A stretch of 8,861 nt of DNA from assembly GCA_021808185.1 (NCBI GenBank), contig JAKBCB010000130.1, positions 1 through 8,861 of the forward strand, given 5' to 3'. How positions within the stretch are numbered: position 1 is the stretch's first letter; each line of letters begins with the position of its first letter. The notes beneath the pieces were generated by a model. The model saw nothing but the letters and a program-made list of their open reading frames with translations. It was not told the DNA's origin and made no database searches. The position numbers and the translations under genes are program-made. The DNA comes from Pseudomonadota bacterium. Lineage in GTDB: Bacteria > Pseudomonadota > Alphaproteobacteria > Acetobacterales > Acetobacteraceae. This document shows, one piece after another, positions 1-6,122 of this stretch.

Positions 1-100
1 GGTTCATCGCTGTGACGCAGGCCAACAGGCAGACCAGAACCGCCACGCCAACGAGCCAGTCATCGTGCTGCTCGGTCACACACCCGATCAGTCGCAGCAT
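1..100 (-). CDS. Partial CDS: N-terminus of a probable MHYT-domain membrane sensor (GGDEF/EAL or kinase type)
   Basis: Only the first 33 codons are present; the gene runs off the left edge. Translation from the ATG at 100-98 begins MLRLIGCVTEQHDDWLV and continues into a hydrophobic stretch (about residues 16-31), which looks like a first transmembrane helix. The opening with a CxTxxHD-like patch followed directly by a helix resembles the start of MHYT-domain integral membrane sensors, which usually carry C-terminal GGDEF/EAL or histidine-kinase modules in Alphaproteobacteria. The MHYT motif itself and any output domain lie outside the window, so the family call rests on resemblance of the N-terminus only. 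A purine-rich Shine-Dalgarno (GGCGGAGG, minus strand) sits 5 nt before the ATG and supports this start. It is transcribed in the same direction as the 202-2614 operon but is separated from it by a probable terminator. Confidence 0.6.
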   Translation of the reverse strand, partial: MLRLIGCVTEQHDDWLVGVAVLVCLLACVTAMN

Positions 101-105
101 CGCAA

Positions 106-113
106 CCTCCGCC
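106..113 (-). promoter_or_regulatory. Shine-Dalgarno for the partial MHYT-like gene
   Basis: The minus strand reads GGCGGAGG just upstream of the ATG at 100, with a 5-nt spacer. It fixes the start of the truncated gene. About 40 nt further upstream the minus strand has a TATAAA hexamer (near 149-154) in an AT-rich patch that could be a -10 element, but no convincing -35 accompanies it. Confidence 0.5.
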
Positions 114-167
114 TTCAACCGGGCAGCGTCGGGTGGATGCGTTACCGTTTTATAAGCGGGGCGAATC

Positions 168-199
168 AAAAAATCGCGCGGCGGCGCCGACCGCCGCCG
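168..199 (-). terminator. Probable intrinsic terminator of the minus-strand lipid operon
   Basis: Three bases beyond the stop codon at 202-204 the minus strand can form a GC-only 8-bp hairpin (arms 192-199 and 179-186, 5-nt loop). After five bases (CGCGA on the minus strand) it is followed by a run of six T (complement of 168-173). The order stop codon, stem, T-run fits a Rho-independent terminator for the gene ending at 202. The 5-nt gap between stem and T-run is slightly longer than ideal, though CGCG bases may extend the stem. Confidence 0.6.
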
Positions 200-201
200 G
201 C

Positions 202-774
202 TCAATCCCCGGCGCGCTCGCGGGCAACTGGCTGACCGGGCTGATCCGGGGCCGAGCGCGCCACCAGCAGCGCGAAGAACGCCACAAGGCAGCCGACGCT
301 GCCGGCATTGAGCGCGAACATCCCACTCGACGCGGCCTCGGACCACGCCAGCGGCGGCGCGGGATAGCGCCCGTGCAGGCCGTAATAGGCCAGCAACGGC
401 AGCGCCAGCAGCGGGCCGAACACAAATTCGTCGCCGCGCCCGAACACCAGGCCCGGCAGCAGCACGCACGGCAGCAGGAATAATTCCGTCCCGCTCGCCT
501 CGCCCAGCAGCCATGTGCAGAACAGCACGTTGCCGAACCCCACCAGGACCAGCGCCACGCGCGCCAGCACCGGCCAGCGCCGCGCCAGCAGCGGCACGGC
601 AAGGAAGAACGGCAGCACCGAAAGTGTCGCCCAGCCGAGCGGCCACGCCTCGGCGCCGGCCATCCAGCGCAGGTACAGCGGATAGAACGGTGTGTTCCAC
701 GCCAGCACCATCGCGATCAGATTGCCCCGCGCCACCCGCGCGTCCGGGTGCGCGAGAAAGGCCGAGAGCCTCAC
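202..774 (-). CDS. Unrecognised polytopic membrane protein, third gene of the minus-strand lipid operon
   Basis: This 190-residue protein starts at a GTG (774-772) whose last bases overlap the TGA of the upstream methyltransferase (GTGA overlap at 771-774), so translation is probably coupled. It is strongly hydrophobic, with about six candidate transmembrane segments near residues 18-38, 45-63, 67-88, 96-112, 116-134 and 150-172, and a charged C-terminal tail. Visible signatures are NTPFYPLYLRW (27-37), a GEASGTELFLLPC stretch (91-103) and an RGDE loop (113-116). I do not recognise a named family. DUF2878-type membrane proteins occur in comparable clusters, but I see no motif that would confirm that. 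The same reading frame stays open far upstream of 774, but there it is the antisense-type shadow of the methyltransferase, so the GTG start is preferred. Context implies a membrane role next to phospholipid acyl-chain modification. Confidence 0.8.
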   Translation of the reverse strand: MRLSAFLAHPDARVARGNLIAMVLAWNTPFYPLYLRWMAGAEAWPLGWATLSVLPFFLAVPLLARRWPVLARVALVLVGFGNVLFCTWLLGEASGTELFLLPCVLLPGLVFGRGDEFVFGPLLALPLLAYYGLHGRYPAPPLAWSEAASSGMFALNAGSVGCLVAFFALLVARSAPDQPGQPVARERAGD

Positions 775-1799
775 GCGGCAGGCCGCAGCCGGTAGTGGCT
801 GATCCCCCACGCCTCGCCGCCGGCATGGCCGAACAACCCCGCCGTGGCGAGGAAGAACAGCCGCCAGCGGCGGCGCCACAGCCCGGCCTGATCGCCGTAC
901 ACCGCGAGCAGGATCGGCAGAATCTCGGCCGCACGGGCGTCGTAATTGGCCAGCCACGCATCGGCGGTGCGGGCGTAATGCCGGCCGCTCCAGCGCCATT
1001 CGTCCTCGACCGCGAACAGATGCGAAAACTGCCGGATCAGGCCGTGGCTCGGCATGATCCCGCCGGTGAAGAAGTGCCGGGCGATCCAGTCCGCGCGCTC
1101 GCCATGGTCGAACCGGTAGGGCGCGGAGCGGTGCGAGAACACATGCAGGAACAGCCGCCCCTCCGGCCGCAGCCACAGCCGCACGCGCGCAAGCAGGGCC
1201 GCCCAGTTCGCCATGTGCTCGAACATCTCCACCGACACCACGCGGTCGAACCGCCCCTCCGGCTCGAACCGGTTCATGTCGGCGGTGACGACGCGAAGAT
1301 TGGCAAGTCCCAGCCGCGCGGCCGCCGCCTCGATAGACCCGCGCTGCCCGGCCGAGTTGGAAACGGCGGTGATGCGGGCGCGCGGATACCGCTCGGCCAT
1401 CCACAGCGACAGCGAGCCCCAGCCGCAGCCGAGTTCCAGAATGTCCTGCCCGTCCGCGAGCCCGGCATGCGCCGCGGTCTCGGCCAGCGCGCGTTCCTCG
1501 GCCATGGCCAGCGTGGTGGCGCCCTGGTCGTACAGGCAGCAGGAGTATTTGCGGCGCGGGCCGAGGACGTGCGCGAAAAATTCGGGCGGCAATTCGTAGT
1601 GCTGCGCGTTCGCGGCGTCGGTGTGCATGGCGATCGGGAAGGCGCCCATGTCGGCCACGAACGCCGCCTCCCCGGCCGCCTCGCCGCGGGCAAGGCGCCG
1701 GCCGGTGCGACCGACGAGCAAGGAGATCCCGGCGCGCGACATCGCATCCGGCAACGGCAGGCGCTCGACAGCGCCGGTGGCGGCTTCGATCAGGCTCAT
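771..1799 (-). CDS. SAM-dependent methyltransferase, cyclopropane-fatty-acyl-phospholipid synthase family (342 aa, Cys/His-retaining paralogue)
   Basis: The product is a class I SAM methyltransferase of the COG2230 family. Motif I is LELGCGWGSLSLW (121-133), preceded by QHYELPPEFF (66-75) and KYSCCLY (84-90). Later come EMFEHM (191-196), FLHVF (217-221), FFTGGIMPS (243-251) and GRHYARTADAW (272-282). By motif alignment with E. coli CFA synthase, Cys139, Glu239, His266 and Tyr317 correspond to Cys87, Glu194, His219 and Tyr275, all kept; Ile268 becomes Phe221. The YSCC and CGWGSL stretches also recall coclaurine N-methyltransferase-like members, so an acyl-chain substrate is not proven. The N-terminal domain is short compared with E. 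coli CFA (about 380 aa). The ATG overlaps the TGA of the upstream DUF1295 gene (1796-1799) and its own stop overlaps the GTG of the next gene, giving a tightly coupled trio. By context it likely acts on phospholipid acyl chains. A second-methylation role like Rhodopseudomonas FufM is only a hypothesis. Confidence 0.9.
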   Translation of the reverse strand: MSLIEAATGAVERLPLPDAMSRAGISLLVGRTGRRLARGEAAGEAAFVADMGAFPIAMHTDAANAQHYELPPEFFAHVLGPRRKYSCCLYDQGATTLAMAEERALAETAAHAGLADGQDILELGCGWGSLSLWMAERYPRARITAVSNSAGQRGSIEAAAARLGLANLRVVTADMNRFEPEGRFDRVVSVEMFEHMANWAALLARVRLWLRPEGRLFLHVFSHRSAPYRFDHGERADWIARHFFTGGIMPSHGLIRQFSHLFAVEDEWRWSGRHYARTADAWLANYDARAAEILPILLAVYGDQAGLWRRRWRLFFLATAGLFGHAGGEAWGISHYRLRPAA

Positions 1800-2614
1800 G
1801 GCTGCGCACTCATGCTGGGCTGGGGTTTGCGGGGTGGCAACGGGAAAAAGGCGCTGGTGGCGCGCTGGTACGCCCGCCAGGCCTCTCCGCGCGAGGCCAG
1901 CATCTCGCGCTCCAGGGGCGGGATGCCGGAGACGTGGACCAAAAGCACATACATAAATGCCGGGCCACTGAGGGCGACCGCGCCGGACCAGGGGCTGTCA
2001 GGTGGCCCGAGCGCGATCACCGGATAGGCGAGCCAGCCGAGCGTCTGGAAGAAATAGTTCGGATGCCGCGACCACGCCCACAGGCCGCGTCGCATCACCC
2101 CGCCCCGGTTCGCGGGATCACGGCGGAATTGCCGCATCTGCCAGTCGGCCACCCCCTCCCCCAGCACGGCCACGCCGAGCAGCAGCAACCCGATCAGATC
2201 GGCCCACGCCAATCCCGGTGACGGGTTGCGGGCGGCCACCTGCACCGACAGCGTCAGCACCCAGCCGGCGGCGGCCTGGATCATCAGGAAGCCGAACATG
2301 CGCGCCTGGAATGCCGCGCCCCATTCCTGGCGCAGCCGCGCGTAGCGCACATCCTCCCGCCCCTGGGCGCTGCGCTCGGCGATGTGCAGGCCGAGCCGCA
2401 GCCCCCACGCCAGAACCAGCAACGCCACCAGCATTTGCCGCGCCGATAGCGGCCCGCCGAGCGGCCAGACCGCCGCCACCGCGCCGCCGAGGGCAGTGCC
2501 GAACGACCAGCACGCATCGACCCAGCCAGCATTGCGGGTCCACGCCTGCACCGCCCAGGCCAGCGCCATCGCCGCCGCCAGCAGTCCCAGCACCGCCAAG
2601 CTCAATCCCACCAT
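1796..2614 (-). CDS. DUF1295 family integral membrane protein (steroid 5-alpha-reductase/methyltransferase-like fold)
   Basis: The 272-residue protein has about six hydrophobic segments and DUF1295 hallmarks: NAGWVDACWS (28-37), WGLRLGLHI (70-78), EDVRY (87-91), the RRGLWAWSRHPNYFFQTLGW block (175-194), GIPPLE (230-235) and a terminal YQRATSAFFP (249-258). The RHPNYF motif is shared with steroid 5-alpha-reductase C-terminal and isoprenylcysteine methyltransferase-type membrane proteins, which suggests NADPH or SAM binding at the cytoplasmic face; the actual reaction is unknown. DUF1295 genes accompany CFA-like genes elsewhere, for example M. tuberculosis Rv0446c beside ufaA1. I place the start at 2614 because a GGGGGCGAG purine stretch precedes it directly. 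An in-frame ATG at 2641 would add nine polar residues but has no ribosome site and lies inside the inverted repeat. It is the first gene of the minus-strand operon. Confidence 0.9.
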   Translation of the reverse strand: MVGLSLAVLGLLAAAMALAWAVQAWTRNAGWVDACWSFGTALGGAVAAVWPLGGPLSARQMLVALLVLAWGLRLGLHIAERSAQGREDVRYARLRQEWGAAFQARMFGFLMIQAAAGWVLTLSVQVAARNPSPGLAWADLIGLLLLGVAVLGEGVADWQMRQFRRDPANRGGVMRRGLWAWSRHPNYFFQTLGWLAYPVIALGPPDSPWSGAVALSGPAFMYVLLVHVSGIPPLEREMLASRGEAWRAYQRATSAFFPLPPRKPQPSMSAQP

Positions 2615-2623
2615 CTCGCCCCC
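2615..2623 (-). promoter_or_regulatory. Ribosome binding site deciding the DUF1295 start
   Basis: The minus strand reads GGGGGCGAG immediately before the ATG at 2614-2612. No comparable purine run lies before the alternative upstream ATG at 2641-2639 (sequence ...CGTAACGG). The downstream start also places the first hydrophobic helix right at the N-terminus. The match to a canonical GGAGG is imperfect. Confidence 0.4.
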
Positions 2624-2629
2624 GTCCTG

Positions 2630-2679
2630 CGCGATCCGCATCCGTTACGCGCGGTTGAACCGGGCGGATGCGGTGCGCG
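2630..2679. repeat. Nested inverted repeat in the divergent promoter region (candidate operator)
   Basis: Two arms, 2630-2644 and 2665-2679, pair over 15 positions with two mismatches, including a perfect 9-bp core (CCGCATCCG at 2636-2644 against CGGATGCGG at 2665-2673). Between them lies a second, perfect short palindrome, CGGTT-G-AACCG at 2652-2662, whose centre is offset by about 2.5 bp from that of the outer repeat. The repeat overlaps the candidate -35 element of the plus-strand operon and lies just upstream of the minus-strand start, so a regulator binding here could control both operons. It is not a terminator: the A/T run at 2682-2688 is on the wrong side for the minus strand and is A, not T, on the plus strand. 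Confidence 0.45.
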
Positions 2680-2684
2680 ATAAA
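2655..2684 (+). promoter_or_regulatory. Candidate sigma-70-type promoter for the plus-strand lipid operon
   Basis: TTGAAC (2655-2660) and GATAAA (2679-2684) are separated by 18 bp and each match the -35/-10 consensus at four of six positions. The -10 falls in the only AT-rich patch of the divergent region (GATAAAAAAAG). Transcription would begin near 2691, leaving a leader of roughly 70 nt before the ATG at 2760. I looked for a ChrR/RpoE-type ECF promoter (TGATCC ... TAAGA) on both strands and saw no convincing match. Confidence 0.35.
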
Positions 2685-2759
2685 AAAAGCTCCGCTCCCC
2701 CGCATCCAAACGGGGCCCAGCCGCGTGAGGACAACAGGAACATAGGAACACAGCGCCGC

Positions 2760-4127
2760 ATGACCACACCGCGCCAGACCATCGCCGTCGTTGGATCGGG
2801 CATCGCCGGCCTTGCCTGCGCCTGGCTGCTCGCCCGCCACCATCGGGTGACGCTGTTCGAGGCAGCCCCGAGGCTCGGCGGCCATGTCAACACCATCGAG
2901 GTGCCAGGCCCCGCCGGCCCCGTGCCGGTCGATACCGGCTTCATCGTCTATAACGAAAAAACCTACCCCAATCTGACGGCGCTGTTTCGTCATCTTAACA
3001 TCGCCACACAACCGTCTGAAATGTCGTTCGCCGTCTCGCTCGACAATGGCGCGCTGGAATATGCCGGCACCGACCTCGCCGGCCTGTTCGCGCAGAAGGC
3101 GAACCTCCTGCGACCGCGCTTCTGGGCCATGCTGCGCGACCTGTTGCGTTTCTATCGGCTGGCGCCGCGCGACCTTGCCGCGCTGGAGGGGCCGGCGCTG
3201 GAGGGCGGGGACATCTCACTCGGCGCCTATCTGGAACGCCACGGCTATGGTGCCGCGCTGCGCGACGACCATCTGCTGCCGATGGCCGCCGCCATCTGGT
3301 CCGGCGGCACCGCGACGCTGGCGGACTACCCGGCCGCGAGCTTCATCCGCTTTTGCGCCAATCACGGCCTGCTGCAAGTCCGCGACCGGCCGCAATGGCG
3401 CGCCGTCACCTTGGGCAGCGCCAACTATGTACGCACGTTGCTGTCCGATTTTTCGGGCCGCGTCGAGACCAGCCAGCCGGTGCACGGCATCCGTCGCCTG
3501 CCGGACGGGGTGGACCTGCGCACCGGCAGCGGCGACACACGACGCTTCGACCAGGTCGTGCTCGCCACCCCCGCGCCGCGCGCCCTGGCCATGCTGGACG
3601 ACGCCACGGCGCACGAACGGGCGCTGCTCGGCGCCTTCGGCGCCACACGCAACCTTGCCGTCTTGCACAGCGACCCCACCCTGATGCCAAAGCGGCGGGC
3701 GGTATGGTCGAGCTGGAACTATCTCGGGCAGCGCGCACCGGAGGCCGGCGCGGAACTCTGTGTGACCTATTGGATGAACCGGTTGCAAAACATCGACGGG
3801 CCGCGCCCGTATTTCGTCACCCTCAACCCGCCTCGCCCGCCGGCGGCGGGGACGCTGTGGCACAGCGAGATCTACGAGCACCCGGTGTTCGACGCCGCGG
3901 CCATCCGCGCGCAACGGCATCTATGGAGCTTGCAAGGCGTTTGCCGCACCTGGTTCTGCGGCGCCTGGTTCGGCGCCGGGTTCCACGAGGACGGGTTGCA
4001 GGCGGGCCTTGCAGTCGCCGAGCAGCTCGGCGGCGTGTCGCGGCCGTGGGACGTGGCCGCGCCGTCCGGGCGCATCCATGTCGGGCCGCCGCCGACGGCG
4101 CCGGCCGGCGCGGACTCGCCGGCGTGA
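2760..4127 (+). CDS. FAD-dependent oxidoreductase, COG2907 type (UfaD-like candidate fatty-acyl desaturase)
   Basis: This 455-residue flavoprotein opens with a Rossmann FAD site: GSGIAGLA (12-19, the GxGxxG core) and the adenine-ribose Glu34 in LFEAAPRLGGH (32-42). Family blocks follow: VDTGFIVYNEKTYPNL (57-72), SFAVS (89-93), MAAAIWSGG (175-183), VVLATPAPRAL (266-276), VTYWMNRLQNI (335-345) and a C-terminal GAWFGAGFHEDGLQAGLAVA (401-420), the second FAD contact. Such proteins are often labelled amine oxidase or cyclopropane fatty acid synthesis protein. Relatives sit next to DUF1365 and CFA-like genes in M. tuberculosis (Rv0449c) and R. sphaeroides, where UfaD desaturates a methylated acyl chain, so that reaction is the best guess. 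The frame is open further upstream, but the ATG at 2760 directly precedes the FAD motif. The ribosome site is weak (AGGAA, 11 nt upstream). The stop overlaps the next start. Confidence 0.9.
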   Translation: MTTPRQTIAVVGSGIAGLACAWLLARHHRVTLFEAAPRLGGHVNTIEVPGPAGPVPVDTGFIVYNEKTYPNLTALFRHLNIATQPSEMSFAVSLDNGALEYAGTDLAGLFAQKANLLRPRFWAMLRDLLRFYRLAPRDLAALEGPALEGGDISLGAYLERHGYGAALRDDHLLPMAAAIWSGGTATLADYPAASFIRFCANHGLLQVRDRPQWRAVTLGSANYVRTLLSDFSGRVETSQPVHGIRRLPDGVDLRTGSGDTRRFDQVVLATPAPRALAMLDDATAHERALLGAFGATRNLAVLHSDPTLMPKRRAVWSSWNYLGQRAPEAGAELCVTYWMNRLQNIDGPRPYFVTLNPPRPPAAGTLWHSEIYEHPVFDAAAIRAQRHLWSLQGVCRTWFCGAWFGAGFHEDGLQAGLAVAEQLGGVSRPWDVAAPSGRIHVGPPPTAPAGADSPA

Positions 4128-4888
4128 CCGTCTCCTGCCTGTATGACGCGGTGGTGGTGCACCAGCGCACCCGCCCGGTCGCGCACCGGCTGCGCTACCG
4201 CATCGCCACGCTGCTGCTCGACCTGGACGAGATGCCGACGCTGGCGCGCCGCCTGTTTCTATTCGCGCACAACCGTGCGGGCCTGATCGCCTTCCACGAG
4301 CGCGACCATGGCGAGGGCGCGCGCACCGGCCTGCGCGCCTGGGTCGAGGGACAGTTGCGCGCGGCCGGGATCGAGGCCGACGGCGGGCCGATCCGCCTGC
4401 TGGCCATGCCGCGCGTGCTCGGCCATGTGTTCAACCCGCTCAGCGTGTTTTTCTGCCATCGGCGGGACGGCTGCCTCGTTGCCGTGCTGTACGAGGTCAA
4501 CAACACGTTCGGGCAGCGCCATTCCTATCTGATCCCGGTGACGGACGACGCCCGTCCGCTGCTTCAGTCCTGCGACAAGGCGTTCTACGTCTCGCCGTTC
4601 CTGCCGATGGGGATGACATACGCGTTCCGCGTGGCGCCGCCGGACGAGACGGTGTCCATCGGCATCGTCGGGCGCGATGCCGCCGGCGTGCTGATTGCGG
4701 CCACGATGGCGGGCAAGCGCCGCGCGCTCACCGACGCGGCGCTGCTCGGCGTGGTGCTGCGGATGCAGTTGCTGGCGCTGAAAGTCGTCGTCGGCATCCA
4801 TTGGGAGGCGGTCAAGCTCTGGCGCAAGGGACTGCGCCCGAATCATCGCCCGCCGCCGCCCGCGCATCCCGTGACCCTCGGCCGTTGA
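4124..4888 (+). CDS. DUF1365 domain-containing protein
   Basis: The 254-residue product starts with GTG inside the GTGA overlap with the upstream FAD gene (4124-4127), a sign of translational coupling. DUF1365 (COG3496) signatures are visible in order: VHQRTRPVAHRLRY (12-25), LLDLDE (31-36), FHERDHG (57-63), MPRVLGHVFNPLSVFFC (95-111), EVNNTFGQRHSYL (124-136), KAFYVSPFLPMGMTYAFR (152-169) and HWEAVKLWRKG (226-236). Its biochemical function is unproven. It nearly always accompanies the FAD oxidoreductase and CFA-like methyltransferase, so it is probably an enzyme or partner of the same acyl-chain modification. I see no signal peptide and no strong membrane segment except a moderately hydrophobic helix near 205-225. 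The frame is open upstream of 4124 only as a shadow of the FAD gene. Confidence 0.9.
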   Translation: MTVSCLYDAVVVHQRTRPVAHRLRYRIATLLLDLDEMPTLARRLFLFAHNRAGLIAFHERDHGEGARTGLRAWVEGQLRAAGIEADGGPIRLLAMPRVLGHVFNPLSVFFCHRRDGCLVAVLYEVNNTFGQRHSYLIPVTDDARPLLQSCDKAFYVSPFLPMGMTYAFRVAPPDETVSIGIVGRDAAGVLIAATMAGKRRALTDAALLGVVLRMQLLALKVVVGIHWEAVKLWRKGLRPNHRPPPPAHPVTLGR

Positions 4889-4898
4889 CGGAACCCCC

Positions 4899-6122
4899 AT
4901 GTCCTCAAGCTTCACCCGCTCCCCGCCAACGCTCATCCGCCGCGCCAGCCTCTCCGGCCGGTTCCTCGCCGTGCTTCTGGAACGCATCGCGGTCGGCCGG
5001 CTGGAGGTGATCGCCCCCAACGGCGAGAGCATCGGCCACCAGGCCGCCACGCCCGGCCCCGCCGCGACGCTGGTGCTGCACCGCTGGCGCGCGCTGCGCC
5101 GGCTGCTGTTCGGCGGCGATCTGGGCTTTGCCGAGGCGTACATGGACGGCGACTGGTCCTCGCCCGACGTGCCTTCGCTGATCGAGTTCGCGGCGCGCAA
5201 CCAGTCCGCCCTGGGCAAGAGCATCGAGGGGCTGGGGCTGCTCAAGCCGCTCAATCGCCTGCTGCACCGAAGCCGCGCCAACACCCGCGCCGGCAGCCGC
5301 CGCAACATCGAGGCGCATTACGACCTCGGCAACGAGTTCTACGCCGCGTGGCTCGACGGCGGCATGACCTACTCCTCCGCGCTGTTCACCGCCCCCGGCA
5401 TGTCGCTGGAGGACGCGCAGGCGGCGAAGCTGGCGCGCGTCACCGATCTGCTCGGCCTCGCGGGGGGCGAGCGGGTGCTGGAGATCGGCTGCGGCTGGGG
5501 CGGGCTGGCCGAGCACCTGATCCGTGCCGCCGGCTGCCATGTCACCGGCATCACGCTGTCGCCCGCGCAACTCGCCCACGCCCGCGCGCGGCTGGCACGC
5601 GCGGGGATGGCGGACCGCGCGGACATGCGCCATGAGGACTATCGCGACACCGAGGGCACTTTCGACCGCATCGTATCCATCGAGATGTTCGAGGCGGTGG
5701 GCATGGAGTACTGGGCCACCTACTTCGCCCGCCTGCGTGAGCGGCTGGCGCGGGGCGGTTCCGCGGTGTTGCAGGTCATCACCATCGAGGATCGGCGCTT
5801 CGAGGGCTATCGCGCCACGGCGGACTTCATCCAGCGCCACATTTTTCCCGGCGGCATGTTGCCCTCGCCCACCGCGCTGCGGCGCTGCATCGCCGAGGCG
5901 GGGCTGTTGCTGACGCACGAGGAAGCCTTCGGCCTCAGCTACGCCGCGACGCTGGCGGAATGGCGCCGGCGGTTCCACCGCGCCTGGCCGGATGTACGCA
6001 AGCTCGGCTTCGACGAACGGTTCCGGCGCAAATGGGATTACTACCTCGCCTATTGCGAGGGCGGGTTTCGGGCCGGGGCCATCGATGTCGGGCTGTATCG
6101 CCTGACGCACCGGCCGACATGA
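4899..6122 (+). CDS. SAM-dependent acyl-phospholipid methyltransferase, CFA-synthase family (407 aa, Ser/Gln active-site variant)
   Basis: The product has the full CFA-synthase layout: an N-terminal lipid-binding-like domain (about 1-135), RRNIEAHYDLGNEFYAAWLD (134-153), MTYSSALF (156-163), SAM motif I VLEIGCGWGGLAEHL (193-207), SIEMFEAVG (260-268), LQVITIED (291-298), IFPGGMLPS (315-323) and FGLSYAATLAEW (344-355). Aligning motifs with E. coli CFA synthase, Glu239, Ile268 and Tyr317 are kept as Glu265, Ile294 and Tyr347. Cys139 is Ser160 and the bicarbonate-ligand His266 is Gln292; His after the catalytic Glu is Ala266. This pattern argues for methyl transfer to a double bond without normal cyclopropane closure, as for UfaM or tuberculostearate-type methylases, although that is inference. 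The gap to DUF1365 is 10 bp with a weak ribosome site; the stop overlaps the next ATG (6119-6122). Confidence 0.92.
   Translation: MSSSFTRSPPTLIRRASLSGRFLAVLLERIAVGRLEVIAPNGESIGHQAATPGPAATLVLHRWRALRRLLFGGDLGFAEAYMDGDWSSPDVPSLIEFAARNQSALGKSIEGLGLLKPLNRLLHRSRANTRAGSRRNIEAHYDLGNEFYAAWLDGGMTYSSALFTAPGMSLEDAQAAKLARVTDLLGLAGGERVLEIGCGWGGLAEHLIRAAGCHVTGITLSPAQLAHARARLARAGMADRADMRHEDYRDTEGTFDRIVSIEMFEAVGMEYWATYFARLRERLARGGSAVLQVITIEDRRFEGYRATADFIQRHIFPGGMLPSPTALRRCIAEAGLLLTHEEAFGLSYAATLAEWRRRFHRAWPDVRKLGFDERFRRKWDYYLAYCEGGFRAGAIDVGLYRLTHRPT

Noticed and set aside
775..1809. Upstream continuation of the membrane-protein reading frame, which would make a 535-residue minus-strand protein
   Set aside because: The segment is Arg/Ala/Pro-rich, low-complexity and lies over the methyltransferase in another frame; only the part after the GTG at 774 looks like a real protein.
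513..2027. Long plus-strand open frame across the minus-strand operon
   Set aside because: It is antisense to three well-supported genes and its translation is Arg/Pro/Ala/Gln-rich with no motif, as expected for a GC-rich shadow frame.
2630..2689. Hairpin plus A/T tract as an intrinsic terminator
   Set aside because: The A-run follows the hairpin on the plus strand, and the T-run precedes it on the minus strand, so neither orientation gives stem followed by T. No gene converges here.
2382..2759. Upstream in-frame extension of the FAD oxidoreductase
   Set aside because: It overlaps the DUF1295 gene antisense and the divergent promoter, whereas the FAD-binding motif begins just after the ATG at 2760 as is normal for the family.
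3353..4123. N-terminal extension of the DUF1365 gene into the FAD oxidoreductase
   Set aside because: The extension translates to Arg/Ala-rich shadow sequence; the DUF1365 homology begins right after the GTG at 4124.
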